64,000 nt of DNA from Patiria miniata (taxonomy: Eukaryota > Echinodermata > Asteroidea > Valvatida > Asterinidae), in contig NW_024037058.1 in the NCBI RefSeq assembly GCF_015706575.1, positions 4,147,754 to 4,211,753 of the forward strand, read 5' to 3'. The notes beneath the pieces were generated by a model. It made no database searches. It was given only the letters and a program-made list of their open reading frames with translations, and was not told where the DNA came from. Position 1 is the stretch's first letter, and the number at the start of each line of letters is the position of its first letter. The position numbers were made by a program, and so were the translations under genes. Of this stretch, positions 1-10,430 are shown in pieces.

Positions 1-79
1 CAGCATTTTCCGCTGACGTTTCCTCCTCATTTTCGGAATCAGACGACCCGTAGTCCGCGACCAAAATTGATGAAGCCAT
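1..79 (-). CDS. 5' end of an unidentified gene (partial)
   Basis: Reading the minus strand from an ATG at 79-77 gives an open frame to the window edge, about 26 residues: it starts MASSILVADYGSSDSENEEE and continues acidic and serine-rich. The ATG context (AAAATGG) is good. Several nuclear and RNA-processing proteins start with a similar 'YGSSDSE' acidic stretch, but this is too short to assign. The rest of the gene lies to the left of the window. It points away from the TRIM and receptor genes. Confidence 0.45.
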   Translation of the reverse strand, partial: MASSILVADYGSSDSENEEETSAENA

Positions 80-530
80 TTTGAGTAGCGCCCTCTTTTG
101 TCTGTTGGATTACGTACATTGATCATGGGCGGAGCTGCTCCAGCTCGTCGGGGGGGGGGGGACCGGGGGGGGGGGGCAGCAGCGTTGTAACCTGTAGTGT
201 AACGAAGGCTAGTCCAACCATTCTATTATGCGAGCAGATTTCATAAGTCCATGGCCCGATCTTGGTAATCATTACTTTAAGAGACCTTTTACAAGACTCG
301 TCCAAAGCTCACTAAATGACCGTCAAAAGTCGGGCATATAATGTGATATATTTCTTTGACACATCGGAACATGTATCTGGTAATGACATCTTCTGAATGG
401 GTTCACTTTTGTGGAAAGAGGGCAGGGTTTTGATTTATGAGGGAATTTACGGGTAATTGGTTATGACCAATATGACAAAATCACACAAGAAATTGTTCTC
501 TCCGTAAATATTATTTTGTCAACACTGGGT
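80..530. other. Spacer, no gene seen
   Basis: Apart from a broken poly-G run at about 149-176 there is no coding signal. It should hold the promoter of the minus-strand gene starting at 79. The stretch from about 470 shares short phrases (such as AAATTGTTCTCTCC) with 700-740, so repeat material starts here. Confidence 0.4.
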
Positions 531-2180
531 AAAACGCGTGTCTGCAGTCACAGTCTACAGAACATCATTGCCCATTTTATTGTACAGAAACGGCACAGGC
601 CTGTTGGATACGCAAACTCGTGAATTCACTAATGCATCACATGATTTCAGCCAGCAGATTGGTCATGACTTAAAACGAAAAAAAATGCCCATAATATTTA
701 GATGACAAATTGTTCTCTCCATAAATAGTATTTGTCTCCACAACAGTTGTAGTCATCATGAATTATCATACACGCGCAAACACAACACACACGTTGCTTG
801 AACAATATGTTCTGGACTGAAATTGCACCTTGAGATAGGTCATGATTTAACACTAGCCTATAAAGTATTAGGACAAACCAATTTTTTTCATCACGAAGAA
901 AAACCTGCCTCTATGAAGTCTCAGTGTACAGAAAATCTTCCCGACTATGGAACACACAGAGACAACACAGGCGTTGCATGAACAATAACTATACTTGATG
1001 TACTTAATCGAAATTTCGTCTGTTGATTGGTCACGATAAGTAACATTAGCTTATAAAGTATTAAGACAAACAAAACGTTGTCATCGAAAATTGATCTTTA
1101 ATATCACGGAGAAAAACCTGCCTAAATGAAGTCATACTTTACACAAAATCTTCCCGACTATCGAACACGCAGAAACAACACACACGTTGCTTGAACAATA
1201 ACCTTGGCTTTTGCTTTAATTTTTAGAAAATGAACTATTTGAGGAGTAAGTATAATATATCAAATATTGTTACAATGACATGTTTGAAGTTTTGTGTTCA
1301 AAAATAATGGAAAACCAAGAAAGACTAAAAAGTTCAAGTAGTCTGGTTCCCTGACTCCACTAAGGATGAAAAGGATCAATTTATAGATGCCGGGAAATTG
1401 TAAGGTAAGGGAAACAGTCTAGCTGGCCTGCACCCGTTCATGAACATGTAACCAATAAGCGGAGAAAATTTGGACTGAAAAAATGGTAAAATTGGAGCAG
1501 TAGTTGAACAATAGTTAGGTTTTCCAACGGTGGTCGGCCGACCACTGTTGGAAATTCATACAAAATACCACTTTTCTTGAAAATGACTTCACACCAGGTG
1601 CCATAATTTGCAGGATGCTTTAGACTGTCATTTATCAACATCCTAGTAAGGTATTTTGTAAAAATGTGTTAGTTTTGTTTTTCAATGTTTGCAAAAATGT
1701 CGTACTGGAGTGAAATGTTTTTTTTTTTCATCACGGATAAAAGCCTGCCTCAATGAAGTTCCAGTCAACTTAAAGAAAATCTTCCCGACTATCGGACACT
1801 CGAACACGCACGTTGCTTGAACGATAACCCATTAAAAACCTGCTGTCTTGGATTGACAATGCGCCTAGAGAAGGGTCATGACTAGTAACACTAGCCTTTC
1901 AAGTACTAAAACAAAAAAAATGTTGTCGTCATCGAACTTTTTTTTCATCATGGAGAAAAAGTATATTGAACGCGCAGAAACAACACACGTTGCTTAAACA
2001 ATAACTAATCAAATGAATGCTGTACTTGATCGAAATTTCGTCTAGGGATTGGTCATGATTAGTATCACTAGCCTATAAAGTTGTAAGACAAACAAGTGTT
2101 GTCGTCATAAAAAAATTGATTTTTATCATCGCAGTTTCCAGACAATCTTCCTGACTTTTGAACACGCAGAGACAACATAT
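530..2180. repeat. Diverged tandem repeat array, units near 200 bp
   Basis: A phrase close to CACACGTTGCTTGAACAATA recurs at about 788, 972, 1183, 1806, 1987 and 2167. Each copy is followed by related text (GGTCATGA, ACTAGCCTATAAAGT, GAGAAAAACCTGCCT, AATCTTCCCGACTAT). Spacing is roughly 180-210 bases, with a non-repeat insert around 1205-1700. Copies are clearly diverged, so the array is old. No coding role is visible. Confidence 0.7.
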
Positions 2181-2540
2181 ACGCTGTTTTGACTTAGTTA
2201 ATTTTCTTTTACATGAATTATCTTTACTGTTTCAGAGGCGTTTTCTTTTTATTTCATGAAATTTTTTTTTTCATTTTGAGATTTTTTTTTTTTTCAATGC
2301 AGAAGGGAAGAAGGCATAAGAATATAGGAACACTTTTAGCATAGACATAGTGCTGCTGGTTCAGTTTATGGTTGCCTTAATTGTTTTGACTTTCAATAGG
2401 TGATCTTTAAAGATCTTTACAGAGGTGCGTCATTTTATTTGAAAAGGAATTTGTTTCGTTTTGACATTTTCCTGTTTTAATTCAGAAGCATACACATTGC
2501 TGTTGGAAGTGATTGGAGATCACCCTTTTGAAATTCAGAT

Positions 2541-2712
2541 TTCGTTAACGGCCAATGGGTGATCTTTAACGTTTATTTCGTTAACGGCCCATGGATGATC
2601 TTAACGTTTATTTCGTTAACGGCCAATGGGTGATCTTAACGTTTTTTTTCGCGGCCAATGGGTGATCTTAACGTTTTTTTCGTTAACGGCCAATGGGTGA
2701 TCTTAACGTTTC
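2541..2712. repeat. Minisatellite, about 5 copies of a 34-36 bp unit
   Basis: Units carry the core TTCGTTAACGGCCAATGGGT followed by GATCTTAACGTTT. The fourth unit lost the GTTAA part. It lies just beyond the 3' end of the left TRIM gene (stop at 2822-2820). The neighbouring text (GTTAACAG at about 2800) resembles the unit, so it may have grown out of the 3' UTR. Confidence 0.8.
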
Positions 2713-2779
2713 AGAGGTGTTTCCTTTTATTTTAAGAGTAAGTTGTTGCACACTGCTGTTGGAAGTGATTATACACTTT

Positions 2780-5700
2780 TGAAATCAATCCAGATTTAGT
2801 TAACAGTTACTGCTCCGCTTTACACTCGATGGTAGATCCTTAAGGAATTTACTCCAGCCACTACCAGATCACCAGCGGATGAGAATGTGATGGAAGATGT
2901 AAGATGACATCCATTTATCGCAAGTCCATTGTACTTGCCATCAGGAGTGTAATGCAGAATATCACTTGATCCTACACCCTCCAAAGCAACATACATGCTG
3001 CCATCCCTGTCACAGCACACACTGTTAGGGTACGCATCTTTCCCCCCGTCACTTCTGATGTCAATCGAGAATACGCTGGCACCATGGTAGTCTACCGATA
3101 GCAACCTTTGTTGGGAATAGTTTGTGTAGATAAGGCGGTGATCGAAGATGACCAGGTTATGTGCAAGCATTGGAGCAGGCAGTCTCCTGATGAGGGATCC
3201 ATCTGGGTTGTGTAGAGATATCTCATCCTTGCCTTCATAACCCACTGCTATCAGATTGCTGTCATCCACTGCAAGGCATGTTGGTTGGATGGCTGACCCT
3301 CTATCTGGAGTGAACTGATGGAGGAGCTGATGTTGCTTGTTAAAGACCTTGACTACTGGACCATCTAGTACAAGGATCTCGTCATACTTGCTCACTGCAA
3401 TACACCTCACTGTTATAACATTTACAACACTGATCTCGCCGTCTTGGCGCACTGCATAACGCCTTACATTAGTGAAGTCGTTGATAGGTATTCTTTTGGG
3501 ACAGGAGCGTTCATGTTGACATTTTGGAGATGTGACTGCAAACAATGCACGATTCCCAGAGTCGAATGCAAGTATTTTATTTTTGGAGAGTGCTGAAACC
3601 TGTTGAATATGTAAGCGGATGATGAATTGATTTATTACAGTCTTCAGTTCCCATTTATATTGAACACATCTGCCACGTCTTAGTGATTGCTGTGCTGCAG
3701 ACTTTGCCTCTTCTTCCAGAACGAGGCTCCCAAGTGACCACTCACCTTCTTCAAAATCCATGAAGGTCAACTCTTTAGGGACCCGATGAGGCTGTTTCCC
3801 TGTCAATTCGGCACTGAGGTTATGCAAGAGCTTCGGTTGGAGTTCAAGAATCTCGTAAGAACTTAATGGATCTGTAAGATGCTTCATCTCAGCCATTTTG
3901 TGCTCTGTCTTAGTCACCTCTTTTCTGTTGTTAGCTCCAGCTGTTTCAAACTCTTTGACTCTTTCTTTATAAATCCTGTCTGTCTCTTTCGACAATTTCT
4001 CCTCCTCCTGTCGAATCTTTGCTATCTCCTGTAGAGCCTTTTTGGAGATTTTCGTCTTAGTGGTGGCATACATGGTGTCCAGCTCCTTGCGGGATTCGCA
4101 TAACTCTTGTATGATGGTGTACAGCTCTGTTTTACTTTTCTCAATTTTTGCAATCAGTTCTTGCACTTTTTCCTTACATTCGTCAAAAGCCTCTGGTAGG
4201 CCAATGAGAGAGTGTTTTGCGTGATCAAGAACAGAACAAGTTGTACATATGACTTGCTCACATAAGTTGCAGTAGACATTGAGATTCTGATCTGGATGCT
4301 TGCCACATTTGGGAACTTCTTTACTCTTGTAGACAATCTCTCCTGATCGAAGTTGAGCCAGTGTGTAGATTTTATGAGATTTCATGACAGTCATACGTCC
4401 GTGTGCCTTTTGACATTCTTGACAGAGAAAATGATCACAGTCTATGCATCTTGAAATAGCCTGATTCTCCTCATCACAGGCTTGACATTTGATCTCTGAC
4501 TCTTGACCTTCCAGTAGCTTTTCCTGCATTGTAACTTCCTCCACCAGGGCACTGAATGCAAAGTTATTAAGGAGGTCAGCAACCCCAGACCCTTTCAATA
4601 TGGTTTCACGTCTGCACAGAGGACATGTCAGCTTTGTACCACTAGGATCTTGGCTCTGTCTGAGCTCTTGGAGGCATTGCAGGCAAAAACTATGCAAACA
4701 GTCCAGCAGTTTGGGCTGCCTGAAACGGTTGGTGCAGATGGAGCATTCCAGATGATCCACACTAATCTTCTCCAACACTGATTGAGCTGTAACACTAGAT
4801 GCCATCTTCACTGTTTGATTTGCATGTGATAGGGAATGATAGTCCCTTAATCTGCAGTGAAGAACAATAAGTAAGGGATTTTGCATTTTACTTAAACTTC
4901 AAAATAATTTGGCCTGCGTATTAGCCTGTGACTGTGAAATGATGATATTTGCTTGTCGTAAGTAAGCCTTTGTCAAGTTGAGTAATCAAAAAATGAAATT
5001 TTGTTTCCATAATCCAAGGAATATGCATGATTCAATCTTAATATAAGATTTTTTTCACATGAAAGAAGACAACAATTAGTCACATTATTTTAGCATTTAC
5101 ACGTATAGGAGCAGATGTTAACCCCAAAAAATGTTGCATGAAAGAATCGTTTTCAGCTGTGTTGTGGCCGGTTTTTACGTTCGCCAAGGGAAGTTGTAGT
5201 GAAGTACAGGTCCCAATAAAAAATAAGGTCACAGATAACAGACGATGCCATAACAAAGAGTGTCTCTGAGCAGTTTGTTGATAGCTTAACCATGACTTGA
5301 CTTGACCTGACTTGACTCAAAATTACTTGTGCAGACACATTATCAATGAGCAATTCACAATGTCAAAAACAGCTATGAGAGAAAATATCCACATTTGTAT
5401 ACTATTATCGTGATAGGTTGGACATGTTTATGTAGTTGACAAAATAGTCAAAGATAATTATACGAACATATTACTACATGCAGACCCAATTCATATAAAG
5501 TACATGCAGATGGTGATTTAGAGCATTTTTGTTGCATTTGACCAGGTAACCGGAGTGCTAAAGAACTCCATTTTGTTTAAACAACATTTTGGCTTGGCCC
5601 AGTCGTTCCCACTAGTACTAAGTACTAGGCCGATGTCGCAAGCTTAATATCAACAACAAATATAAGGTTCAGCACCCCAGTTACATGGGTCTCAATTGAG

Positions 5701-6060
5701 ACAGACTTTAATCGAGGAGATATACTTTAAAACACAGGTTTACCTCTAGGTATATCCATTATCCATGCAATTAGCCGTTGCTCTGTCCATGGAGGAAGAC
5801 AAATGTCGCTTCCGTGTTGCGTTGCAGTGTGAATGAACAAAGATGGCGATCTGTTCCATAATTTATGGTCAAACAGACCACGTCACATAAATTTGATCGC
5901 GTACATGTTATAGGTCATTAGCAGTCCCTGGATAGTTCGGATTGTACAGGTTTGGTACGAGCCTGTACATAGTTCTATCCAAATGTAACGTAAAGACTGC
6001 AGCTGTATTTTTTTTTCCGGCTACTGGATCCAAAATTTCCAAATGTCTGGTATAATTATA
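2780..6060 (-). repeat. Left arm of inverted TRIM duplication
   Basis: This arm matches 7885-12395 in reverse orientation. Shared landmarks beyond the coding exon are the 3' flank (GTAAAGCGGA then CAGTAAC), the 5' UTR splice acceptor, a stretch at 5200-5340 matching 8630-8790, the 'AGATGGCGATCTG' stretch near 5843 matching 8030, and GACTGCAGCTGTATTTTTTT near 6000 matching 7890-7915. The similarity covers gene, 5' UTR intron and probable promoter. This arm lacks the insertions found in the other arm. Confidence 0.75.
2820..4805 (-). CDS. TRIM E3 ubiquitin ligase, TRIM56-like, left copy
   Basis: One coding exon gives a 661-residue protein from the ATG at 4805. I chose this start because a splice acceptor (TTCTTCACTGCAG) lies 46 bases upstream, at 4852, and the right copy has the same arrangement. 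Seen in order: C3HC4 RING at residues ~20-66 (CSIC ... CLHSFCLQC ... CPLC), first B-box ~105-145 (CQAC ... CIDCDHFLCQEC), second B-box ~165-205 (CGKH ... YCNLCEQVICTTC), a Lys/Glu-rich coiled coil ~215-340, and a C-terminal region of short repeats fitting an NHL-like propeller. The RING should transfer ubiquitin, the coiled coil should dimerise, and the propeller should bind the target. Compared with the right copy it carries about 20 extra residues around 'VRRYAVRQDGEISVVNVIT', partly echoing the following VRCIAVS. The closest named family is TRIM56, TRIM2/3 or TRIM45; I cannot choose an orthologue. Confidence 0.93.
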   Translation of the reverse strand: MASSVTAQSVLEKISVDHLECSICTNRFRQPKLLDCLHSFCLQCLQELRQSQDPSGTKLTCPLCRRETILKGSGVADLLNNFAFSALVEEVTMQEKLLEGQESEIKCQACDEENQAISRCIDCDHFLCQECQKAHGRMTVMKSHKIYTLAQLRSGEIVYKSKEVPKCGKHPDQNLNVYCNLCEQVICTTCSVLDHAKHSLIGLPEAFDECKEKVQELIAKIEKSKTELYTIIQELCESRKELDTMYATTKTKISKKALQEIAKIRQEEEKLSKETDRIYKERVKEFETAGANNRKEVTKTEHKMAEMKHLTDPLSSYEILELQPKLLHNLSAELTGKQPHRVPKELTFMDFEEGEWSLGSLVLEEEAKSAAQQSLRRGRCVQYKWELKTVINQFIIRLHIQQVSALSKNKILAFDSGNRALFAVTSPKCQHERSCPKRIPINDFTNVRRYAVRQDGEISVVNVITVRCIAVSKYDEILVLDGPVVKVFNKQHQLLHQFTPDRGSAIQPTCLAVDDSNLIAVGYEGKDEISLHNPDGSLIRRLPAPMLAHNLVIFDHRLIYTNYSQQRLLSVDYHGASVFSIDIRSDGGKDAYPNSVCCDRDGSMYVALEGVGSSDILHYTPDGKYNGLAINGCHLTSSITFSSAGDLVVAGVNSLRIYHRV

Positions 6061-7884
6061 GCAAGCATATTTATCGGATGGGCAAATCAAATATATAACA
6101 GTCTAACAGAAGCTGCAGGGTCATTTGAAGCTGATCTGTTATCGCAACTGAACCTCTTATTTTTGACATGTGTGATGTTGCAAGTCAGTCTGAAGTAAAT
6201 AAAAAAAATATTATGATATCCCTTTATTTTATATTACTTTGTATTTTAACATTTTAGTTACTCTGTAACATTGAACAAACTGCTGTTCAAACACAAGCAA
6301 TTAAATTGAGGAAGCATACTATTCACCATTTCCCCATCATACACAATAGCTGCATCCGGTTGCGTGCGCGTCCCTTCAACGCAAATACCAGGTGGACTCA
6401 GGTCAAGAGTGGGCCATGGAAATACATGGTTTTCAACTTAGAGTAAATAAAGAAAAATACAAGAGCAAGACATATGAAATCAATTCTCCTTATATTCTTT
6501 GAAACTTTTGCTGAAAAAAAGTCAGGGGAAACTGGCCAGGAATCGCCTCACTTATGTACCACAGAGCGTCTAGAATCCAACTTTTCCGGGCCCTTGAGGG
6601 GGCCTCATGGCCCCTGGCGCCGTAAAAAACGGGGCTTTGTGCTCCACGCTCGCATTAATCCTAGACGAAGGAAACTTGCCCACCTTGTTTAAAATGCCTA
6701 ACTACGCCTGTGTATATTAAAATGTAGTTAAGGGCTACCTGTTTTGTTATTTGCTTACCGGTACTTGCTACAGACAGCATGGCAAAATATTATAATTATT
6801 GTATTAACGTTTTGTCTATACGCCTACCGGGTCCTTGTTTGCTCCGTCGGCCAAATGCATACAAAACAAACGAATATCACATGTAACATGCAACATGCCG
6901 ATTTCAACTTCAGCATCAGCAACTTTTTCTCGATAACGGCTCACTCACCGAATTCAGTCTTTCCATGGAGCTGTAGCTCCATCGTCTTTCATATGCCCCC
7001 TGGCTAGACAATTTACAACAGAGTCAACAACTTTTATACAATGTATAACATTTAACCCGCCCTGTTGTCTGGCCAAGCCCTTCCCGCGTAACTGAACAAA
7101 AATGTCTTACCGTTCTCGAGAAAACACGAACAAAACCCGGTTGTTTACATCGGACACGACGGACGTTTTGTGGCATACACGTATTTCAAGTAGTGTGTGT
7201 TCAATGTACCATACACTTGTGTGCAGCACCTATACACAAACGTAGTTTCTTTCGCGTCCGCAAAAAGCACATGTGACCCCCAAAATTCGTTCTCGCAAGA
7301 ATTATTAAAGGATGGTTGTGTGGACGGTTATATCCTACTTTGAAATGCTCTTTCCAACAAATATAAACACGTTTTGTAGCCCAAATGGGCCATTCCAGGC
7401 CGTAATGTCCCTTTCTATCGCCAACGCGTGGTTGGCACAAACGCAATACAAAATACTTCCTAAACATACCTGTTTCTTAATGTAATGCGGGTGTTATGGA
7501 GACTTTTTTTGTGGGAAAAAATATGTTGCCCACCACGGCTTCAATTTTATGCGCTTGCGGCAGCCGCGACCATGCCACTACCAAATAAAAAGGTCTATAC
7601 GGCCTATTTCCCGGCAAAGCGCGTTTCCGGAGGTGCAACACTAGAGTTCACAGTCAACAACTTGGCGGCTCCCGCGGTGATCAGCGTAGCTCCGCGTTGC
7701 TCCGGCGGAGTCATATAGGCCTATAAAAGTTTCTGGAGCGTTAGGCTATCAGTGGCGATAACAGCCAGATTCTAATGTCTGTATAATTTGTGACCTTTGG
7801 CTTCTGTTATGCTTGCCCTGATAAACCTGTATGTCATCTTGCTAATTATCAGAACACAAACAGCTCGGGACCTTTGCATCCATT
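6061..7884. other. Spacer between the two inverted arms, no gene seen
   Basis: This is the axis of the inverted duplication, probably holding both TRIM promoters and first non-coding exons. Open frames here are short and without recognisable domains. No TIR element or RNA gene is evident. Confidence 0.4.
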
Positions 7885-8239
7885 AGATAAAAAAATACAG
7901 CTGCAGTCTTTACGTTGTATATGTGAACTGCATTATAACTACAGGCACGTACACCAAACCTTTACTTAAGCTGGATCCAGTCAGGTGACGTGGTCTGTTG
8001 ATACAGAGAGGCGTATACACAGATCGCCATCTTCGTTCACTTTACACAAGTTCAAAACTGTATAAGGGACACCAGAATGGGCAGCGTAATGGCTGATTTC
8101 ATGCATATCTGAAGGTAAACTTTGTTTTTTTAAGTCTGTCTAGGCCTATACTTTTTAAAGCTTGTCTATAGGACCATAAATTGTGATGCCAAAGAACTCC
8201 TCTAACTCACCAAAAACCGTGTACGCCCTGAAGTACTCC

Positions 8240-8459
8240 CCAACTTGGTTGTCGGTCCCGGCCCAACATTATGTTGGGCCTGTGCCAGCTTGGGCCACGG
8301 TGGATCGTTCAAGTTGTGCAGGCCTATTATAGGCTTGGATTGGGCGCTGCTACTCACAGGTATGCTAAGATGTTGCTGCCCATATTGGGCCTGCCCAACT
8401 TGACTGCTCAAGCTGGGACAGGCCCAACATATGTGTTGGAACCGACGACCAAGTTGAGT
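8240..8459. mobile_element. Short foldback (MITE-like) element
   Basis: The ends form an imperfect inverted repeat of about 50 bp. ACTTGGTTGTCGGTCCCGG at 8243 pairs with ACCGACGACCAAGT near 8441-8454, and GGCCCAACAT pairs with its complement inside. It is non-coding. Its absence from the left TRIM arm marks it as an insertion. Confidence 0.7.
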
Positions 8460-8920
8460 CGTACCATAATGTTCGCATATCTATGAATAATTTTTTTTGT
8501 CAATGAGGGACCTACCTAATGTATATACATGTAGAACATGTCGCGATAACGCAAAAATAGGATACACCCACGAACCTCATATTTTTGAATGAAATAAGTG
8601 GCTAATTAAGATTGTCTGCATGTACCAAATCAAGTCACAAGAATTATTACAAACTGCTCAAATGCATTCTTTGTCGCTCATCGCCTGGTACAGTGACCTT
8701 ATTTTGGGACTTAAGGTGGACTTGACTAGTACTAAAAGATTCCCTTTCGGCGACACAACGCCACAATTAACGCAGCCAAACACGTTTCTTTCATGCCGCT
8801 TTCGTCTGATCGTACAGTAATAAATCCTATTAGTGCGGTGCCTTGTGTAAAAACGTTAACATCAAGGATAAATTATGCTTATATCACAAAGACAAATTTT
8901 CAATTACTGGATACTCAACT

Positions 8921-9007
8921 TGACACAACTTCTGAACTTACAGTATAAGCATCATCTTTTCAAACTAATATATACCAGACAAATTTTGAAGTTTAAATAA
9001 ATCCCAA
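8921..9007 (+). repeat. Direct repeat flanking the palindrome, left copy
   Basis: About 87 bases starting TGACACAACTTCTGAACTT and ending TTTGAAGTTTAAATAAATCC CAAT. It is repeated at 10282-10370 with scattered changes. The left TRIM arm has a single related copy (about 4885-4985, minus strand). Confidence 0.75.
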
Positions 9008-10280
9008 TTAGTCAGGTGGCTTAGATCTAATTTTCGTCAAGATCGTGACCGACTGGTCCAAAGCACCAGACTTGGCAGATATATTCTTATAGACCTAGAG
9101 AAGATATTTAGAAGGGGTGACACCTGAAATTCTTTTGGGAAGTGTGCCTAATTTGCATAAATCGTTAATCCCTGACGTGTAACATATTTATTCCCATATT
9201 TGGGTATATTTCCATTTTTTTATTTTTTTGAAAAGTGTATTTTTGGGATTCTACTTACATATCTTTACTTAAATAACATTTTCCAAAGCATATAAGTGAC
9301 TGAATAATTATGAGGACATAGTAACGATCCAAAATGGCTACTATTATGACCTAAAACTGCGCGCATTTACCTTGTCTCCAGATAACATCAATTAGTCTTG
9401 CCAAACATTAGCATTGATGAACTTCAAATTCACCAAGTAGCTTACTGGTACAGCTACCCTATTAAAACCTTATGCAAAATCATGTGAACTATGATAACAT
9501 TGTGATATTAAGCCCAGAAAACAAAAACTGGGGAAAAACGAGGTGTCCATAAATTAGGCTAACAAGTAGGTGAATGGTTGCCTAACATGGAACACTGGAA
9601 CAAGTTCAAGGAAATTCCCCTAATTATTGTTGAGAAAACGTTTTGGCGTAGACAAAATTATTGTAAACAACAACAATCTCTTATTTAGGGGGATTTTGTT
9701 GAACTTGTTTAAGTTCCCACGTTACCCTTCCCGTACTAGCCCAATTTACGGACACCACATTTTCTCCCCTTTTTTGGTCTTTTGGGCTAAGCATCAAAAT
9801 GTTATCAATTTTCACTTAATTTCCCACTTATTTTTGTAAGGGTAACTATGCCAGTAAGTAACTTTGTTAATTTGAAGCTCATCGATACCCACGTTTGGCG
9901 AGACTAGTTGATGATATCTGAGGAAAAGGTAAATGCGCGTAACTGTAGGGTAAAATAGTAGCAATTGTGGTTCTTTACTATGTCCTTCTAATTATTCAGT
10001 CACTTATATGTTTTACAAAATGTTATTGAAGTAAGAATATGCAAGTAGAATCACAAAATACACTTTTCAAAAAAATAAAAAAACAAAAATATACCCAGAT
10101 ATGGGAATAAATATATTACACGGCAGGGATTAACGATTTATGCAAATTAGGCACCCTTCCCAAAAGAATTTCAAGTGTCACCCCTTCTAAATATCTTCTC
10201 TAGGGCTATAAGAATCTATCTGCCAAGTTTTGTGCTTTGGACCAGTCGGTCACGATTCCGACCATATGCCACCTGACTAA
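9008..10280. mobile_element. 1.27 kb palindromic insertion (foldback element)
   Basis: The left half reads as the complement of the right half almost throughout, with a centre near 9644. Outer ends are TTAGTCAGGTGGC and GCCACCTGACTAA. Matching inner stretches include GTGACCGACTGGTCCAAAGC (9046) with its complement near 10235, and GGAATAAATATATTACACG (10105) with its complement near 9180. No transposase frame is visible. It is bounded by ~87 bp direct repeats and is missing from the left TRIM arm. This could be a foldback transposon or an inverted local duplication; I cannot tell which. Confidence 0.75.
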
Positions 10281-10281
10281 A

Positions 10282-10370
10282 TGACACAAGTTCTGCACTT
10301 GTAGTATATGCATCAGTCTTTACAAGCTGATATATGCAAGATAAGTTTTGAAGTTTAAATAAATCCCAAT
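10282..10370 (+). repeat. Direct repeat flanking the palindrome, right copy
   Basis: Second copy of the 8921-9007 repeat. It ends 14 bases before the TATTTGCAG acceptor of the TRIM coding exon, so it forms the last part of the 5' UTR intron. Confidence 0.75.
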
Positions 10371-10430
10371 GTGCTCTATTTGCAGGTTAACGGTCTATAT
10401 GCACCTATCACATCAAACCAAACAGTGAAG

